Source of the DNA: Sympetrum striolatum
Lineage: Eukaryota > Arthropoda > Insecta > Odonata > Libellulidae
Direction of reading: 5' to 3'
NCBI GenBank assembly: GCA_947579665.1
Contig: CANPUZ010000048.1
Span: 930,001 to 994,000 of the forward strand
Length of the DNA: 64,000 nt
Shown piece by piece: positions 1-13,474 of this stretch. The position numbers and the translations under genes were made by a program. Position 1 is the first letter of the stretch; the number at the start of each line of letters is the position of its first letter. A model generated the notes under the pieces. That model searched no databases. It was not told the origin of the DNA and saw only the letters and a list, made by a program, of their open reading frames with translations.

Positions 1-1023
1 AGTAAGTTGAGGCCCATTATCAGAAACAATTGTTCTTGGAATGCCCCATCTAGCAATTAATGTGTGTAAAGCATCTATTGTGCTTTCTGTTGTTATGTTT
101 TTCATTTTAAATACTTCAGGCCATTTGGAATGGGCATCAATTACAACCAGATACATATTACCATAGAAAGGACCAGCAAAATCTAAATGCCATCTAACCC
201 CAGGATATTCAGGCCATTCCCAATGATGTTCTTTAGAGTAATTAGGAGCATTTTGAGTAGCCTGACATCCTCTACAAGATTTTGTGATTCTCTCTAAATC
301 CTTTCTAAGCTCAGGCCACCACACAAAGTCTCTAGCTACAGCCTTCATCTTCACTATGCCCATATGCCCTTCATGTAATTCCTTTAAAATCTTGCTTTGC
401 AATGATTTAGGAATGAGTGTTTTGCCATGAACTGTTATACACCCATCTACAATGAAATAGCTGTGCTCATACCTAGCATATGGCTTCATTTCTTCAGAAA
501 GTGTATCAGGCCAACCTGAAGTGACGTCTTGAAATACTTGTGACAGGATGGCATCTCTTTTAGTTTGTCTACTTATTTCCCTAGAGGTTACAGGACTTAC
601 ATCCATTTCTAATAAATTTACTTTCAATACATCCTCCGTATCACATTTAATGTCATCCTCCTCACCCACAACCGGTAACCTGGATGGTCCATCTGCATTG
701 GCATGTTTGTGGGTAACTTTATATTTTATAGTGTAATCATAATTAGCAAGAATCAATGCCCATCTCTGCAACCTATCCACAGCAATTGAGGAAGCAGCTT
801 TAGTGGGATTAAACATTGCAGCAAGAGGTTTACTATCAGTTACAATTGTGAAATGTCGGCCTCTTAGGTATCTGTCATATTTTTTTACTCCCCATATAAT
901 AGCCAAGGCTTCCTTGTGAATGTGTGCATACCTTTTCTCACTGTCGTTCAGTAATCTGGACGCAAAAGAGATTGGTCTGTCCTCCCCAGATTCAAATACA
1001 TGAGATAAAGTCCCTGAAATGCC
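1..1023 (-). pseudogene. RNase H remainder and integrase (zinc-binding and start of catalytic core)
   Basis: This continues the upstream pol frame after the TAA with no further stop. RNase H continues (FASRLLNDSEKRYA, then a TDSKPL motif near 830-850). An integrase zinc-binding domain with the HHCC pattern (LHEGH ... C-x2-C at roughly 250-400) follows, then the core with HLDFAGPF near 180-200 and VSDNG at the first bases. The third catalytic acidic residue and the 3' LTR would be outside the window. Separation from the previous entry is only the single stop codon. Confidence 0.85.
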
Positions 1024-2954
1024 TTAACTTGAAGCGTCACATGCCAATTCTAATGACAATTTAGGATTGTAATGCACTAAAACTTTGTCAGAAGCTACTA
1101 ACTGTTTTGCCTCTACAAATGCTTCATCACAGTCATGAGACCAATACCACTTAGTTCCTTTCTTTAATAGTCTATACAAGGGAGTTAAAATCTCTGCTAT
1201 TTTAGGTAGGAATTTATTATAGTAGTTCACAAAACCACAAAATGCTTTTACCTCAGATACATTCGTTGGCCTTGGACAGTCTAGAACTGACTGGACTCTC
1301 TTATTTGTTTTGTGTAACCCCTTTTCATCAATAATGTGTCCACAATATTCAACTGATTCAGCCATGAAAACGCATTTGTTTCGATTTACAGTTAGCCCCT
1401 TTTCTAATAGTCTTTGAAAAAGTAACTCTAAATTTTTCATGTGTTCTACATCTGAACACCCAGTTATCAAAATATCATCTTGGAAACAAAAACAATTTGG
1501 TATCCCTGTTAATATCTGATCCATACATTGCTGCCAAATGGCAGGAGCAGAGGCAACGCCAAAAGCTAGTCTTGTATATTGATACAACCCTTTGTGAGTA
1601 GCAATAGTTAAAATTTCTCTTGAATCTTTATCCATCTCTAGATGGTGGTATGCCGAGTTTAGATCTAATTTCGTAAATTTCTTCCCACCCTCTAGATGAG
1701 TAAAAATGTCCTCGATTCGAGGTAATGGATACTGTGGAACCACTAAATTTGGGTTCACTGTTACCTTGAAATCCCCACAGATTCTCACTCTATCAACTCC
1801 CTTGGGTCTGGGAACAATTGGGGTAGCCCACTCGCTATTGTCTACTTTAACTAGAATATTCTGTTTCACCATCAAATCTATTTCTTTCTCAATCAAAGGT
1901 TTGTAGGCATATGGTGGATGTCTAAACTTCATTGCTTTTGGCTTGGCATTTTCTTTCAGCCTTAGTTTCCCTTTTAAAATTCCTGGTTGATTTTCAAACA
2001 ATGAATCGTATTTTTTTAATAACGAAACCAAATTATTTTCAACCATTTCGATTTTCATTACATCTGTTGAATCTTTCACTCGCTCCCAGTCAACCGGAAT
2101 TACCTTTAACCAATCTCTACCCACGATGGGTTTACAATCATTTTCTACAACATATATAGTCAAGTTTTCTTTAGTACCCTTAACCTCAACATTTACCAGA
2201 CATTCCCCTACCAGGACAATTCTCTCTCCTGTGTAGGTTTTAAGATGCACATTGCTGGAATTTATGCTTACATGAGGGAATAATTTAGAAGAACGAGATT
2301 TTGAAATTAAAGTGACTCCAGAACCCGTATCAATTTCAAATTGTACTCTCTTACCCTCAACACGAATGTCCAAACACCATGGAGATCTATATTTAACTTT
2401 ACCTTTGAAGGTCTTGACCTCTTGAGTGTTCAAATTGACATTAATTTCAGAGGGTGCACCAATAGAACTTTTGGAACAACTTGAAATACCCTTTTCCTTT
2501 GTCTTTTCCCTCTTACCACTATCAGTTATTTCAACATAACCACACATAAGGCTGTCCGTGTCGTCTTCTTCTGACTCCGAAGACCTGTGTTCCTCCAGGG
2601 TTTTCACTGTTGCCCTCTTGTTTGCGTAACACACTTTGGAAACATGACCCCTCTTTCCGCATTTATCACAGTTTGTTTTTCTCTTAGGACATTTGGGTCT
2701 TACATGTCCCTTTTCACCACAACAATAGCACGTCATTTCATTGATCGTTGATGAGGCTTTTTCATAAGAGGCATATTTCGCTTTAAACTGAACTTTGTTC
2801 ACGGGCTGGCTTTGGTTTACTTCAGAAGCATATCTCACCGCTGATTCCACTGACAGCGCTATCTCGGAAGCTCTGGCCCAAGTTAAGTTTTCACCCTCCT
2901 CAAACAACCGCTGTCGAATACGTTCGGATTTCAGTCCCACAACAAATTGATCTC
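1024..2954 (-). pseudogene. gag knuckles plus pol: protease, reverse transcriptase, start of RNase H
   Basis: Numbered from the methionine at 2940, two CCHC knuckles lie at residues 71-84 and 91-104 (each C-x2-C-x4-H-x4-C). The aspartic protease active site DTGS is at 204-207. The reverse transcriptase follows, with LDLNSAYHH at about 425 and the catalytic FQDD box at 486-489, and RNase H starts with CDASS near 634. The frame then meets TAA at 1024-1026, but the same frame carries recognisable RNase H and integrase on the other side. The stop therefore looks like one nonsense change in RNase H and not the real end. The 638 codons are otherwise open, so the insertion is fairly young. Confidence 0.88.
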
Positions 2955-3391
2955 TTAGACTCTAAAGTTTCATTGAATTTACAATGTTTGGTCAGAACTT
3001 TTAATGCACTTATATATTCTATAACAGTTTCGCCCGGCTGTTGCATCCGCTGGCCAAATAACGTGCGAGAACGAATTGATGATGGCTCAGGTTCCAATCT
3101 TCGCCCCAACTCTTGACATAACTCGTCAAATGTTTTCGTTCCTGGGTCCACTGGATGTAATATATTTATCAGCATCTCCACCGTATTGAATCCTACATGA
3201 CCAAGTAATAAATCTACTTGCTTTTCCGGTGGAACATTTTGCGCGCGAAACTGATGTTTTAGTACAGTAACATACGTCGACCAAGATACTTCCGACTCAT
3301 TAAAAGGCTTAATGTTTACTGAAAACTTTTCACTAGCCATGCTAACCGCTGAGTTCTTAACAATCTCGTCGCCACTGTTATGTTCAGGCAT
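2955..3391 (-). pseudogene. gag capsid-like part, frameshifted before the zinc knuckles
   Basis: The frame opens with ATG at 3391 and reads about 145 codons of gag-like sequence, including a retrotransposon capsid-type stretch ending near FGQRMQQPGETVIEYI. At about 2955-2962 the reading frame is lost: after the residues NETLES the sensible gag continuation (FVVGLKSERI) lies in another frame. This fits a small deletion of about 2 bases, or one inserted base. In relatives gag and the knuckles are normally in one frame, so I read this as decay; a programmed shift is less likely because no slippery heptamer is seen. The start is the first ATG after an upstream stop. Confidence 0.75.
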
Positions 3392-4384
3392 TACTCACAT
3401 GTAATTTTAACACAACTTTATTGAGTACGTTACAGAATTCATGAAGTTAGCAGAAAAATGAATGCCACTTTAAACTCTAAAACTCAGTATCTTAATAGTG
3501 AGTGCGCTCAAGTGCAAAACTCATAGAAATTGAGCATAGCTCAAATGAGCATCCTCGGCCCCAACTCTACTTTTGATATTTAGCTAACCATGAAAAGAAG
3601 AAAATTGCCAGAAAATGTTCATTGTATTAGTTTACCTTAAGTATAATCTGAGACAGCAAATATTGACAGTGTGGTTTTCAGATAAGACAATATAAATCTC
3701 CACTCACAGTAGAAGATATTAAACAAGATATCCTTGGAAACATTTAATAACATAGCCAATATAAGCACCTCTGTAAATTTGATCTAAGTGGCTACAAATT
3801 TACATTAACATGGACAACAGTTTTGCTGTGTGTTCATTGTCTAATAAATGCAAAAACTTTATATTTCCTAAATTACCTCATAATATTTGTTATAAGGTAC
3901 TTTTAGTTAAAACAGTCTTTAGAAAGTTGAGACATAGAGCTGTGTTAATAATCAGGAAAAAAAAATTCAAACTGAGAGTTAAAAATGGTATTCTGCAATT
4001 CTATACATTCACCAATTCCCAATTTTAATAAAGTTATTTGTTGTCTCGAGTGAGCCATGTTAACTGGAGACATGAGAAATGGTTATTTGTATTTTAGTTG
4101 TTATTTATACTTTTGTCTGATCCCTTATAATGCAAATAATTTTCTCTTTTGTACACCATCATTACTTTTACACAGTAGTTCAGATTTAAGTGTCTGCATA
4201 TTTAATTTTTCATGACGTTTTATTGTTTGTTTTCACTTTTTTGTATCTCTCTTTATCACTATTTGTATTGCTCATTTTGATATGAATAGCTCTAAAATTA
4301 TTCTTGTATAATATTGTGCTTGAAATATCTGTTCTATTGACAGACTCTGGTCAAATAGAATGTATTTTTGTATAAACTACCCTA
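3392..4384. other. Gypsy leader and AT-rich flank, no gene seen
   Basis: The first few hundred bases should be the untranslated leader of the minus-strand gypsy element. I see no convincing LTR end, primer-binding site or target duplication. The 72-codon frame at 3810-4028 has no recognisable domain and biased AT codons, and I treat it as chance. Confidence 0.4.
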
Positions 4385-4760
4385 TATACCGGCATATAAG
4401 TCTGCCTTTCAAGCTCGAAAACATCACTCAAAAACCAAGGGTCGACTTTTACGCCTAGCATAAAATTTAACCCTTAACCACCAAGGGGTAAATAAGTGAA
4501 ATTGCCGGCTCAACACTTGTTGCACACAAACTCTTATTATTCAAACTTTTATTATATTTATTCTTCGTAAATTACAATCATTTCTTCACATTTATAATAC
4601 AAAAATTTTATATATATTTCGATGTTTTCTTTTTACAAATGAAGATCAATAAGCACATCATGGTCTGTCTTTGTTTATATAATCATTATGATTCTACTTA
4701 GCATTAGGAGTTAATGGAAGCTGTTTTAGCAGTGTAGTGATTTTACATTACAAGGCTATG
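4385..4760 (+). repeat. Dispersed DNA-transposon-like repeat, copy 1
   Basis: Begins with a short inverted structure (ACCGGCATATAAGTC facing GGGTCGACTTTTACGCC) of the kind found at DNA-transposon ends. It then continues into sequence that recurs, diverged, at 54340-54870 in the same orientation. Shared landmarks include ACAAATGAAGATCAATAAGC and TTTTAGCAGTGT. Family not named; a pogo-like or other cut-and-paste element is a guess. Confidence 0.55.
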
Positions 4761-6780
4761 ATAGCATTTATATAGTAAATTTTTAATACCATCATATTTG
4801 TTTTTATAATGCATATTTATTTTAGTAGCCTGTGAGATACCAATGATTAAAACAGAATACTTGAAATAGTCTTACTTCCCATAAAATCGAGCTGAGAAAA
4901 GTGGTGTTGCCTTATTTTTTGCATCGACTTAAACGCTGAACATAGGCTAAAACCTGAACAAGATTAACTTATGCACTGTCATATACAGAAGTTAATAAAT
5001 AAAAAAAAAAGATTTTTTTAGCAGAGTATTGTATTAATAAACTAATCGAGAATTTAAATCACTTCAAATGGATTTAGTGTATAGTACTGACACTACTAAC
5101 TCTAGGTGGCAAAAGTTAGAACTCAATCGCAGATTCCAAAACACTACCTCAAATTCAAATTTAATCAAAATCCTTAAATGAAGTTAAGTTGCATATGACG
5201 AAAAACACTAATGCAAGGAATAAAATGCAGATTGAATAAAATCTGCCATGCCACTATTTTCATAATGTCCACAATATTGATAAGCTAATATTGCTGCAAG
5301 GCATTTCAGACTCGTTGCTTTTCTCTAACATATTAGAACACGTATTTTAAATTCTATCAACATGCAACATCCCCATTTTCAGATAATGTAGAAACATTTC
5401 ATATTTGCGCAAAAGAATAAATACTGCGATTACATTTTCCTCTGGTTTCAAACATTGTTAGAAATTAATTCTCTGTTTAGTATTCTTCTTACAAAGAATA
5501 ACAAATTTTATTTCACATACTTTAAGCATAATGTTTTCTTTCATTTTAAAACTTCTCCAAAAAGATATACACTTTTGATAACTGCCATTACAGTAAATTG
5601 TAAGGTTTTAAACATGATTATCCTCTAATTGAATTCTCCTTGAATATGCTTGTGTGTACATCATGATCTGATAAACATCTCTTGGACATCAGGTTAAGAT
5701 TGATAAATAAGGGATGTTATTAAATAATTTGTCGGCCTGATGTCGGATTGACAACCTATGTCTACACAATACTCGAAGTTGCGGCCAGTTATGATCCACA
5801 CAATATCCAAGTCGGACATTCCCTGCAAAAAGGGTCCTTGTCAGCTCTTTCATATCTTTTTGCTATTAATCTACTTTTGTGATTACATTTCCTCTTTGAA
5901 GATAAGTTACCAGTTTGAAAAAGTATTTCATTCCCTCGGAAAAGGAATTAATGGAATAAAAAACATTTATCTAAGTACAGCGTTTTGCATTGCAGTTTAA
6001 ATTGCTAAAAGGTTTACACTGATTGATGATTTACTAGTATAGTAGTCACCTAAAGTACTTTTAGTCACCAATGATCAGGTGGAATAAATCTTGGCAATTG
6101 GCAAAAGTATTGGTAGATTAACTAAGCTTAAATCATTTTTATTAACTGAAATTGAAAAGTTTTTGAATGACAGTAAAATGAATACTGCAACTTCGATGTA
6201 AACATGCTATTTATCGAATAGTAGCAAAATACAATTATTTAATGTTTAATTTTATTTGTGAATTTTCTTATGATGCCTAAATTTGGCGTAACCAATCCTA
6301 CACATGATTTTCCAAGTCTTTTGAAGCACTACCTTCCCACTTGGAATGCCGAACAGCATCTACAAGAAGATAACAAAGCCCATTACATGCTATTGACAGC
6401 AAGTACATACACATTACCATTTAATTACCCTAGGAATAAGACAAAATGAAGTAATTTAAATAATATCAATGGTAAACTCATTGTGAAGTGCTGTCGACAC
6501 AGAATGCCAATACTTCTATGAACAGTAAGTATACAAGTAAATAAAGATCACCCTGAAAATTACTGCAACAGTTTTCATAAATAAGTGATTTCTGAAATTT
6601 CATTAATATGTGGAGTATACATTATATACAATCTAACCTAATCCTAATAAATTTCTGAATGTACTCTTAGTACTATGAATATATACAATCATGCAATTAA
6701 ATTGATAAAGTACACATTAATCATACTTTTCCAGTTGATTTATATATTATCTAGCTATATTTTATGAACATTCACCTTGC
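4761..6780. other. AT-rich noncoding stretch
   Basis: No coding pattern, RNA gene or repeat structure that I can support. The open frames here (for example 5758-6000 and 6258-6449) lack known motifs and good start context. Confidence 0.4.
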
Positions 6781-6839
6781 CAATATCTTTCTAAATCCCA
6801 CATCTTTCATTTTTTCTTCTGCTGTATCCAACTCCTCTT

Positions 6840-7300
6840 TAGGGGAAATTCCTATGCACTATATTTCTCTTCCTCCTCATAGTTCTGTTACCTTTTGCTA
6901 TTGTAAATTTCTCTTCTATCGAGGCTAGCCTCTGTTCTATGTCTACAACAGCTCTCATCTTTAAGAGCGTTGTCCTTAATATTTCCTGCAGTTCTGAAAG
7001 TGATAAATCAAACCTCACATAATTGTCAATCAATAGCTCCCTTGTTTTAGTAGCAGCAAACTAGTGATATTCACTCACTCAACTCCGCCCTGTCCTCCTC
7101 TGTTCTTACATTGCTCCTTATATTTCCCCAGGAAAAGAAGTCACCATTTCTCTTGTCCCAGCTCCATGTTCATCCGAATCACTATCTGATGGCAATGGGT
7201 GGACAGGGATGTGTCTTCTTTTCCCCTTTCCATTTTCAGGGTCAGAACTTATGTCCGATATTTTCTCAGCTTCTGCCTACCATCCTTCATGGAGCCTAAA
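6840..7300 (-). pseudogene. Degenerate coding fragment, possibly TE-associated DUF4806-like
   Basis: On the minus strand a Ser/Asp/Glu-rich stretch (7150-7280, PLPSDSDSDEHG) is followed, after stops and a frame change, by a helical segment at 6839-7033 (SELQEILRTTLLKMRAVVDI, then a coiled IEQRLASIEEKF). An acidic serine run followed by a C-terminal amphipathic helix pair resembles arthropod transposon-associated proteins with DUF4806. That likeness is from memory of the pattern, not a match I could test. Stops at 7030-7120 break it, so it is not an intact gene. Confidence 0.25.
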
Positions 7301-8340
7301 AATTAATGATAAGCAGTTAGGTAAGGTTAGATAATAAATTAGCCAAAGTAATGATATACAGAATGTATAACTGAAAAAATAGCAACAAACAATGCAAATC
7401 ACTTCACCTAAGTGTATGAAGAAGATGAATAAATTGCAACTTTTACAAATTCAAGGCGAGACAATTTCGGTGAGACTTATATCGGAGAATTATTCGAGGA
7501 CTCAGTCGATTCAATCACAGAACCACATACATTTCTGCGACAAAGGTAAACGTCTAAGATCGAACTATACACGTTCATCTACTCATAAATCATACTCTAC
7601 TGCAAAAAATAGAACAAATATCCAAACACCAACATGTTAAGAATCTAAAATTGGTTAATATTTGCGACGAAATGTCGTTTTCGAGAGAAATTACGCCAAA
7701 AATCATATTCCGCGTAGAATTCAGGGCATCCATCGATTGAATTGAACAATTATATGGTAACGGACTATAATAATAACAATAACTACACGTAAATCTAAAT
7801 AAAAGCTGCTAAAATTAGCCTTTGTTTAAGTTCTGTTGACATCACGTTCGGCGAATCGCAGCAAGATCAAGTTGTACAGAGACGTTTGCAACAAATATCG
7901 ATTACTGTGAATATTCATGTGAAAACCGAATATGATAATTATATCTTTTTAGCGTTGAATTCTATGAAATAAACATCTCGTATTCTTTAGCGTATATTGC
8001 GCATCCATTGCGTTCACGTTACGCCACGACATGGTTGCCAACGAAACGGCGTAACCACGAGATCGAGCGAAATTTTTCATCCCTTTTAGAGGTAATTGAT
8101 TTGATTTTACGACATCTCGCACGCTATGGATCATTTTCTATCGATTCGACTCTCTTGTAGATGCTCTCGCCGTAACATATTTTACTTACTTCGTCATAAA
8201 ATAGCAGAAGGAAAAATATGTCAAAAAAACTAATAGTTCTATTACATGTTTGAATTTTTTTGTTTGCGACCTATTATTCTTATAATGATTTTGATATTGT
8301 ATTCAAATTTAAGCTTTAGTTTCCCATTTCTACTTTTCAG
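7301..8340. other. Noncoding, possible 5' region of the next gene
   Basis: The 82-codon frame at 7392-7640 has no recognisable domain. CpG steps become more frequent at 7670-8160 than in the surrounding AT-rich DNA. This could mark a promoter for the putative gene that follows, but no TATA or initiator was identified. Confidence 0.25.
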
Positions 8341-10268
8341 CGAGTTCTTACTCAGTGAACGATTTTACGAGCAACGTTTCCGAAATTTAATTGGCAATGC
8401 TGTAACCGAGCGACGAATTGCGCAACGTGGTTAGTAAACATTAAATTGAAGCCAAAAATTGATATTAACAATGTTACACGTAAGGGATACCGGTTTACTG
8501 TGTGGTTATTTTCAAAGCATGTCCTTTCTTTTTACGGCGGGTCCAACCAAACACCGCTCTGGTTCTCTCGATTCTTGTCAAAGCCCCATCCTAGTCATCA
8601 TTTCTTTTTTGTAGGAAACGAGACGGAGAAAAACCGTATTTTTCTGTATTTACATGTAATCTTTTGGCGAAACGTATGCTTGGATATTGATCTCGAGCTT
8701 TAAATTACAATCCGAGAGGTTTCTTCTTCAAATCTAATAATGCTGAAACTATGAGAATGCTAAACCAAACAAGACCTGTATGTAGGCTCATGAAAACTAT
8801 TCGATTTCATTAATGTAAATATCCGTGATCATTCACGTTCCTCGATGTAGTTAATTTTAAATGGGTTTAATTGCTTTTTAGCATCCGGACGAAGCTCAGA
8901 ACAATAGTTTAGTAACGAAGACTGAAGATACCGAAATGGTAGGTCTAATAGCATTGATATCATCCAAAATAATGTATGAAAGTGAGAAGAGGTTTATTAA
9001 AATCTGTCTATTTACAGGAAGGAGCAAGTGAAGTGGCTTCTGAGTGTGATATACAGTTCACTCTGAGGTAATTATTATTTTCGTATATACGATAATTAAT
9101 AATAATTTGGATATTTGATTATTCGTAAATTCTTTTTGCATTCATAATTGTTATTGTTACTCTTCGTATGAAAGTATTCGGCGTCTACTTTAAATATTGG
9201 TGTATCTGGAAACCATATGAATGATTTTGAGTATTAATTTTTAAATGAGCTGAAATGAAGGGAGGGATTAAATGCAATAATATCTTTGGTGGAAATAATC
9301 GTTTTAACTTAACTGTGCAACACATCTGAAGAAACATTCACGTTCCTGGTACAGAAGCTTATCTTCTGAGAATGTATTGATGTTAAAATGTCTTCTTTTT
9401 GCTTCGTTTTTCACGATGACATAATGCAATACATTTTTTAATCTTAAAAATATTCATCCTGGTGTAAATTTTCCAAGTAGTACTGAAGATTTTTTGTATT
9501 ACTTTGAATTGGATACAAATCATGTACTTTTGTTGTGTTTTGTTGCTGTGGAAAAGGCATTTTGTGGAGTGGATGATTTCACTGACAATCTTTATTGTAA
9601 ACATCATTTCAAGGAAACGGTGAATGTTAATGCTGTGAGATATGCAGAAAACTGGGACGAACAAGTCTTCTGTGATCCATTAACAGAAGTGAGTAATTGG
9701 TTTTCTGTAGTATTTAGAATTGATATCCTAGATTCAGAGCGTATGGTTGTCATCCTTTAAATTAGTTTGGAATTTCTGAAGTAAATTTATGATTGCATTA
9801 AGTTTATGACTATTATATGATTCTTCTTGAAGCACCTGAAACTGTTGAGCATTTTGAATAAGTTATCTAGACTCGACAGGGGGGGTGAGGAATTACATCA
9901 ATAATGCTCTTGTTACAATCAGTACTGCATCCTAATGGAAAGCCGTATTGAAAAGTACTTTATCCATTAATGCTATAAAAAGTCCTCTTCTAATAGCAAG
10001 CAATAAAGATGCCTCAGGTGTTGTTATGTCATTATCAATGTGAAATGAGTTATCAGATTTAGATAGGATCAAAACTCGTTTGGTTGACATACTGTGGCAC
10101 TATTAGACTTTAATCGTTTAACGAGTTCTTTACAGTTATATGATTTACTGCACTTTGCTCGAGAAGTACAAAGGAATGTTATTTATTTTCTAGATTAACA
10201 TCGAAGAAGAGATAGTGGAGATACCTGAAGAGGGGGGCAATGGATGTTGCGGTGGATGCAATATTTAG
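8341..10268 (+). CDS. Putative small multi-exon gene of unknown function
   Basis: A chain of exon-like pieces has GT-AG borders and mutually compatible phases: 8341-8429 (acceptor TTTCTACTTTTCAG, donor GTTAGT), 8615-8655, 8882-8938, 9018-9067, about 9481-9689 (donor GTGAGT) and 10194-10268 ending in TAG. The readable product has a basic helical start (ERFYEQRFRNLIGNAVTERR), an acidic middle (NNSLVTKTEDTEMEGASEVA), then a Cys-containing part (AFCGVDDFTDNLYC). The tail is acidic and ends CCGGCNI. A polyadenylation-type AATAAA lies near 10638. I do not recognise the family. The second exon is the weakest, and the start codon has not been located (it should be upstream of 8341). Acceptor choice for the fifth exon (9478 or 9481) is uncertain. 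It could also be chance splicing of noncoding DNA. Confidence 0.38.
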
Positions 10269-13200
10269 TTGCTTTTTTCCAGTCAAATGTTATTTACTTA
10301 ATTTGGCATATCAAAAATACTAAACATATAATTCAGGGACAATGGAAAGCCTATGGATATTGATAATGGGTCGTGTTCATCAAAAGTGGCGAGCCCTGCA
10401 TGATTTAATGATTCTTTTGTTTGTTCTAACTGAAAATTAAGATGATGAGAAAACTCATGGGATGTTGTTTGGGATTTGAGATTGTCGGTACACATGTTGT
10501 TCTACCTATTAATCTGTTTCGGTACGTGCAAGTATTTTTCAGAATAGATAATGCGAGGGAAGGACTTGGAGCTGGAGGAGAGTGAGCTGTGTCGGAGATA
10601 CCAGTACCAATCTTTAGGCAATGATATGATTTAAAAAATAAACGACTTTAAGTAAAAAGTTTTATTATTTGACTTTATTTGTTTAAAGTGCGTTCAGAGA
10701 AGAGCTACATATATAAAAGTGTCTCGAAATCAATGGTTTAAATAAAGTAGTTTAAATAGAAAATAAATGCTTTTAATAAATTGAAAAATGAATTGAATTA
10801 TTTCTTTTAATTATGTGCTTTGTTCACCTTGCTACTGCATCTTAAAAGTGGCTAACAAGATCTGTTAAGACTATTTCAAGACTTCTAATATTATGTTAAA
10901 GAAATGTTAGGTCTCATGTCTTCTAATAACTGCCATTTCGGAGTAAATTCTATCCAAAAACGACAAATTCTCGACGTTTTTCGTCTGCTACTAGAAAATT
11001 ACCAAATTGTGTTTTAAAATGAACAAATATTATACCATCCACATCAGTTAAAAGATCATCATTTTACGAGCATCTGATTGAATTGTTAGTTTCTGATTCA
11101 TTTAGGGTAATTAGGAGAATATATCGAACTACTTTTTAAACTTTTCTTGTTTTACAAGCTTACTTACAAAAGTAAATATTAAAATTAAAGTATGAAATAG
11201 AATCTACGAATTTATAACTCCGAATTACGAAACCCTTAAATAAATATCGAAATACGATTTTTAAGAGCAAGCTGAATGTATGAAAATCAGCAGAATAATC
11301 CTTATTTTAAATGTTTGCTTGATTTTTAAACTCGCGGCTTACAAAGTGACGTCATCCTGCTTCAGTTCATCGTCTGACCACAAGAGAACACTTTTCCTCA
11401 ACAGATGACAAGCGTTATTACCAGACGCATTAGCAGAAGAAAAATTTTCGAACATTCAGAAACAGATTGTGTTAAAATCGTTCAGGATTTCATAACAGTA
11501 CTTCTCTATACATTATTTATAACTTAATTCATCACGGTAAATAAATACTTCTCCTACGGAACGATGGGGAACATTGAAAACGTGTTATTCCTGACGAAAA
11601 TGGGTTATACATAGTTACATGAAGTACCTGAGTTATCGACCTCTTGTTTACGTAGAAAAATTCTCTGATCCACAATAATGTGGAGAAAAAGTGCTTTCAT
11701 TTTTCAATACTCATAAGCTACATATTAAATTCCTCTGCAGGGAGATCGTACTTGACAAAGTATCTGAGGAATCCATTCTAATTTATGACTAAACATAATA
11801 TTCGATTGATATTTATTAATTCTGTTCAATAACTTTAAAAAAGCTGATACTTGCAACATGTATGCGTTTAAAATCATTATTATAACCATATTATCATTAT
11901 TTAAGGTTATATTATTTTAAGATCGGTGTATAATAAACCTGTATTATTATGTTTAGAAGGATATTAAATAATCTTCACGCACTTTAAAATCGAGCTTATT
12001 TACAATTATAGAAGATAAGGAATAAATGTGTAAATACAGCAATTAAGGTAGGTGTCTAATACAATATTTTTAATCGTTTAGTTCGTTTAAAATGTACGCG
12101 AGAAAATTATTTGCAAAGAAGTTCGAAAGTAACCAAGTCAAAATATACATAATTCTTGCAATAAGCAATGTATAACATAATTTAATCTTTTCCAATTACC
12201 TGCACTTATCATTTTACATTCATAAGTTATACAAATAATATTTGAATTTTACAAATGCTACATATCTCAAAGTTTACCTCTAGTTTATCAATTATAAGAC
12301 AAAAGAAGAGAACAAAAATCTGCATATGAGCATAAAATCATTTTCAGTAATCGGATAAAGATAAGAAAATTGTATAGTCTTCGTATTGCTGATATATATA
12401 AGTATTCACAAGACTTCAAACAATATCAAACTGAAGGGAAAACCCAACTCATTTCTAAGGTTTACCTAAATGGACATAATGATGAGCTATCTGCCTTAGC
12501 GTCAAAATGAGATGGTTTTGAGTAATGTTACAAACAAAAGTGGTGTTGCGAGAATGTTTGGGTACGAAGATGATGTTTATATCTTTTAGAATCTTTGGTT
12601 AGATGACAAATATAAGTGAGCCATATTCCAAGAAGAGAGATATCTCAAAAATGCCATTTCTGTATAATTCTAAGTGCTAACTATTTTCATCACAACTTAA
12701 TGAAAAATAAAAAGATATTGATTGATGAGAGGTAGGTTTATTTTGAGGACACACAGACTAGGATTAACTGGTGGAAGCTTTGCTGATTGACAATTTACTA
12801 CCAGGTGAATTAAACAATGTTATTTATTAAATTATTTTCTAAAATGCTGAAAAAATACTTGCTTTGTCAGCAATTCTACAGTTCAGATGATTTTTCTAAT
12901 GAAAAGATTATGTAATTTAGGGTAGATGACTTCATTATTTAGTTTATAATTTTTGAAAAGTAATGAGAATTATAGCAAATGTATTTTAAATTGTAATAAC
13001 GTGTATAGTAGTGAATTATTCTTGTTGATTCTTAAAATGTAATGATAGATAACCAGACAAGATTCAATCCTCTAATCATTGGGCTATCACAAGAATTGTG
13101 TGTACTTTTTTTATATTACTTATAATTACTTATAGAGAAAGGAATACTAAGGAAATTAATAGCAGAAATAATAGAAGATCTGTATGCTGCCAAAATAAGC

Positions 13201-13474
13201 TATTTTTATTAATAAATGTGCTTATATTATCATTATGATGTTTATTTATATATATTAACAATGGCGAGCTCATTATGATTTTGATTTATGTTTATTAATT
13301 ATAATTAAACTAACACTACCATGAATTTCTGTTATTAATATTACATTAAATTAGTGAGCTTTACATCTAACAGTCATGAAAAAATCATACAAGGGGAGGA
13401 ACAAAACAGTAACACTTATGGTCGTGTGAAACATATTTTCAAGAGAGAGAAATGATATACTGTGTACTAATCAA
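10269..13474. other. AT-rich noncoding stretch
   Basis: Probable 3' untranslated region at its start, then long AT-rich DNA without codon structure, zinc-finger or reverse-transcriptase motifs. Nothing specific seen. Confidence 0.4.

Larger units (their letters stand above)
1..3391 (-). mobile_element. Ty3/gypsy-like LTR retrotransposon, internal region, cut by window start
   Basis: Read on the minus strand this holds, in order, a capsid-like gag, two CCHC zinc knuckles, an aspartic protease, reverse transcriptase, RNase H and an integrase that runs off the window at base 1. This is the gag-pol order of Metaviridae-type (Ty3/gypsy) elements. No env is visible, but the 3' part lies outside. 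Two breaks are seen: a frameshift at about 2955-2962 and an in-frame TAA at 1024-1026. I could not place the LTR or the tRNA primer site upstream of 3391. Confidence 0.9.

Noticed and set aside
548..2159. Plus-strand open frames (548-736, 1706-1906, 1932-2159)
   Set aside because: They lie opposite the gypsy pol frame and have no domain of their own; shadows of the minus-strand coding sequence.
3810..4028. 72-codon frame with basic residues
   Set aside because: No domain, poor start context, AT-driven composition.
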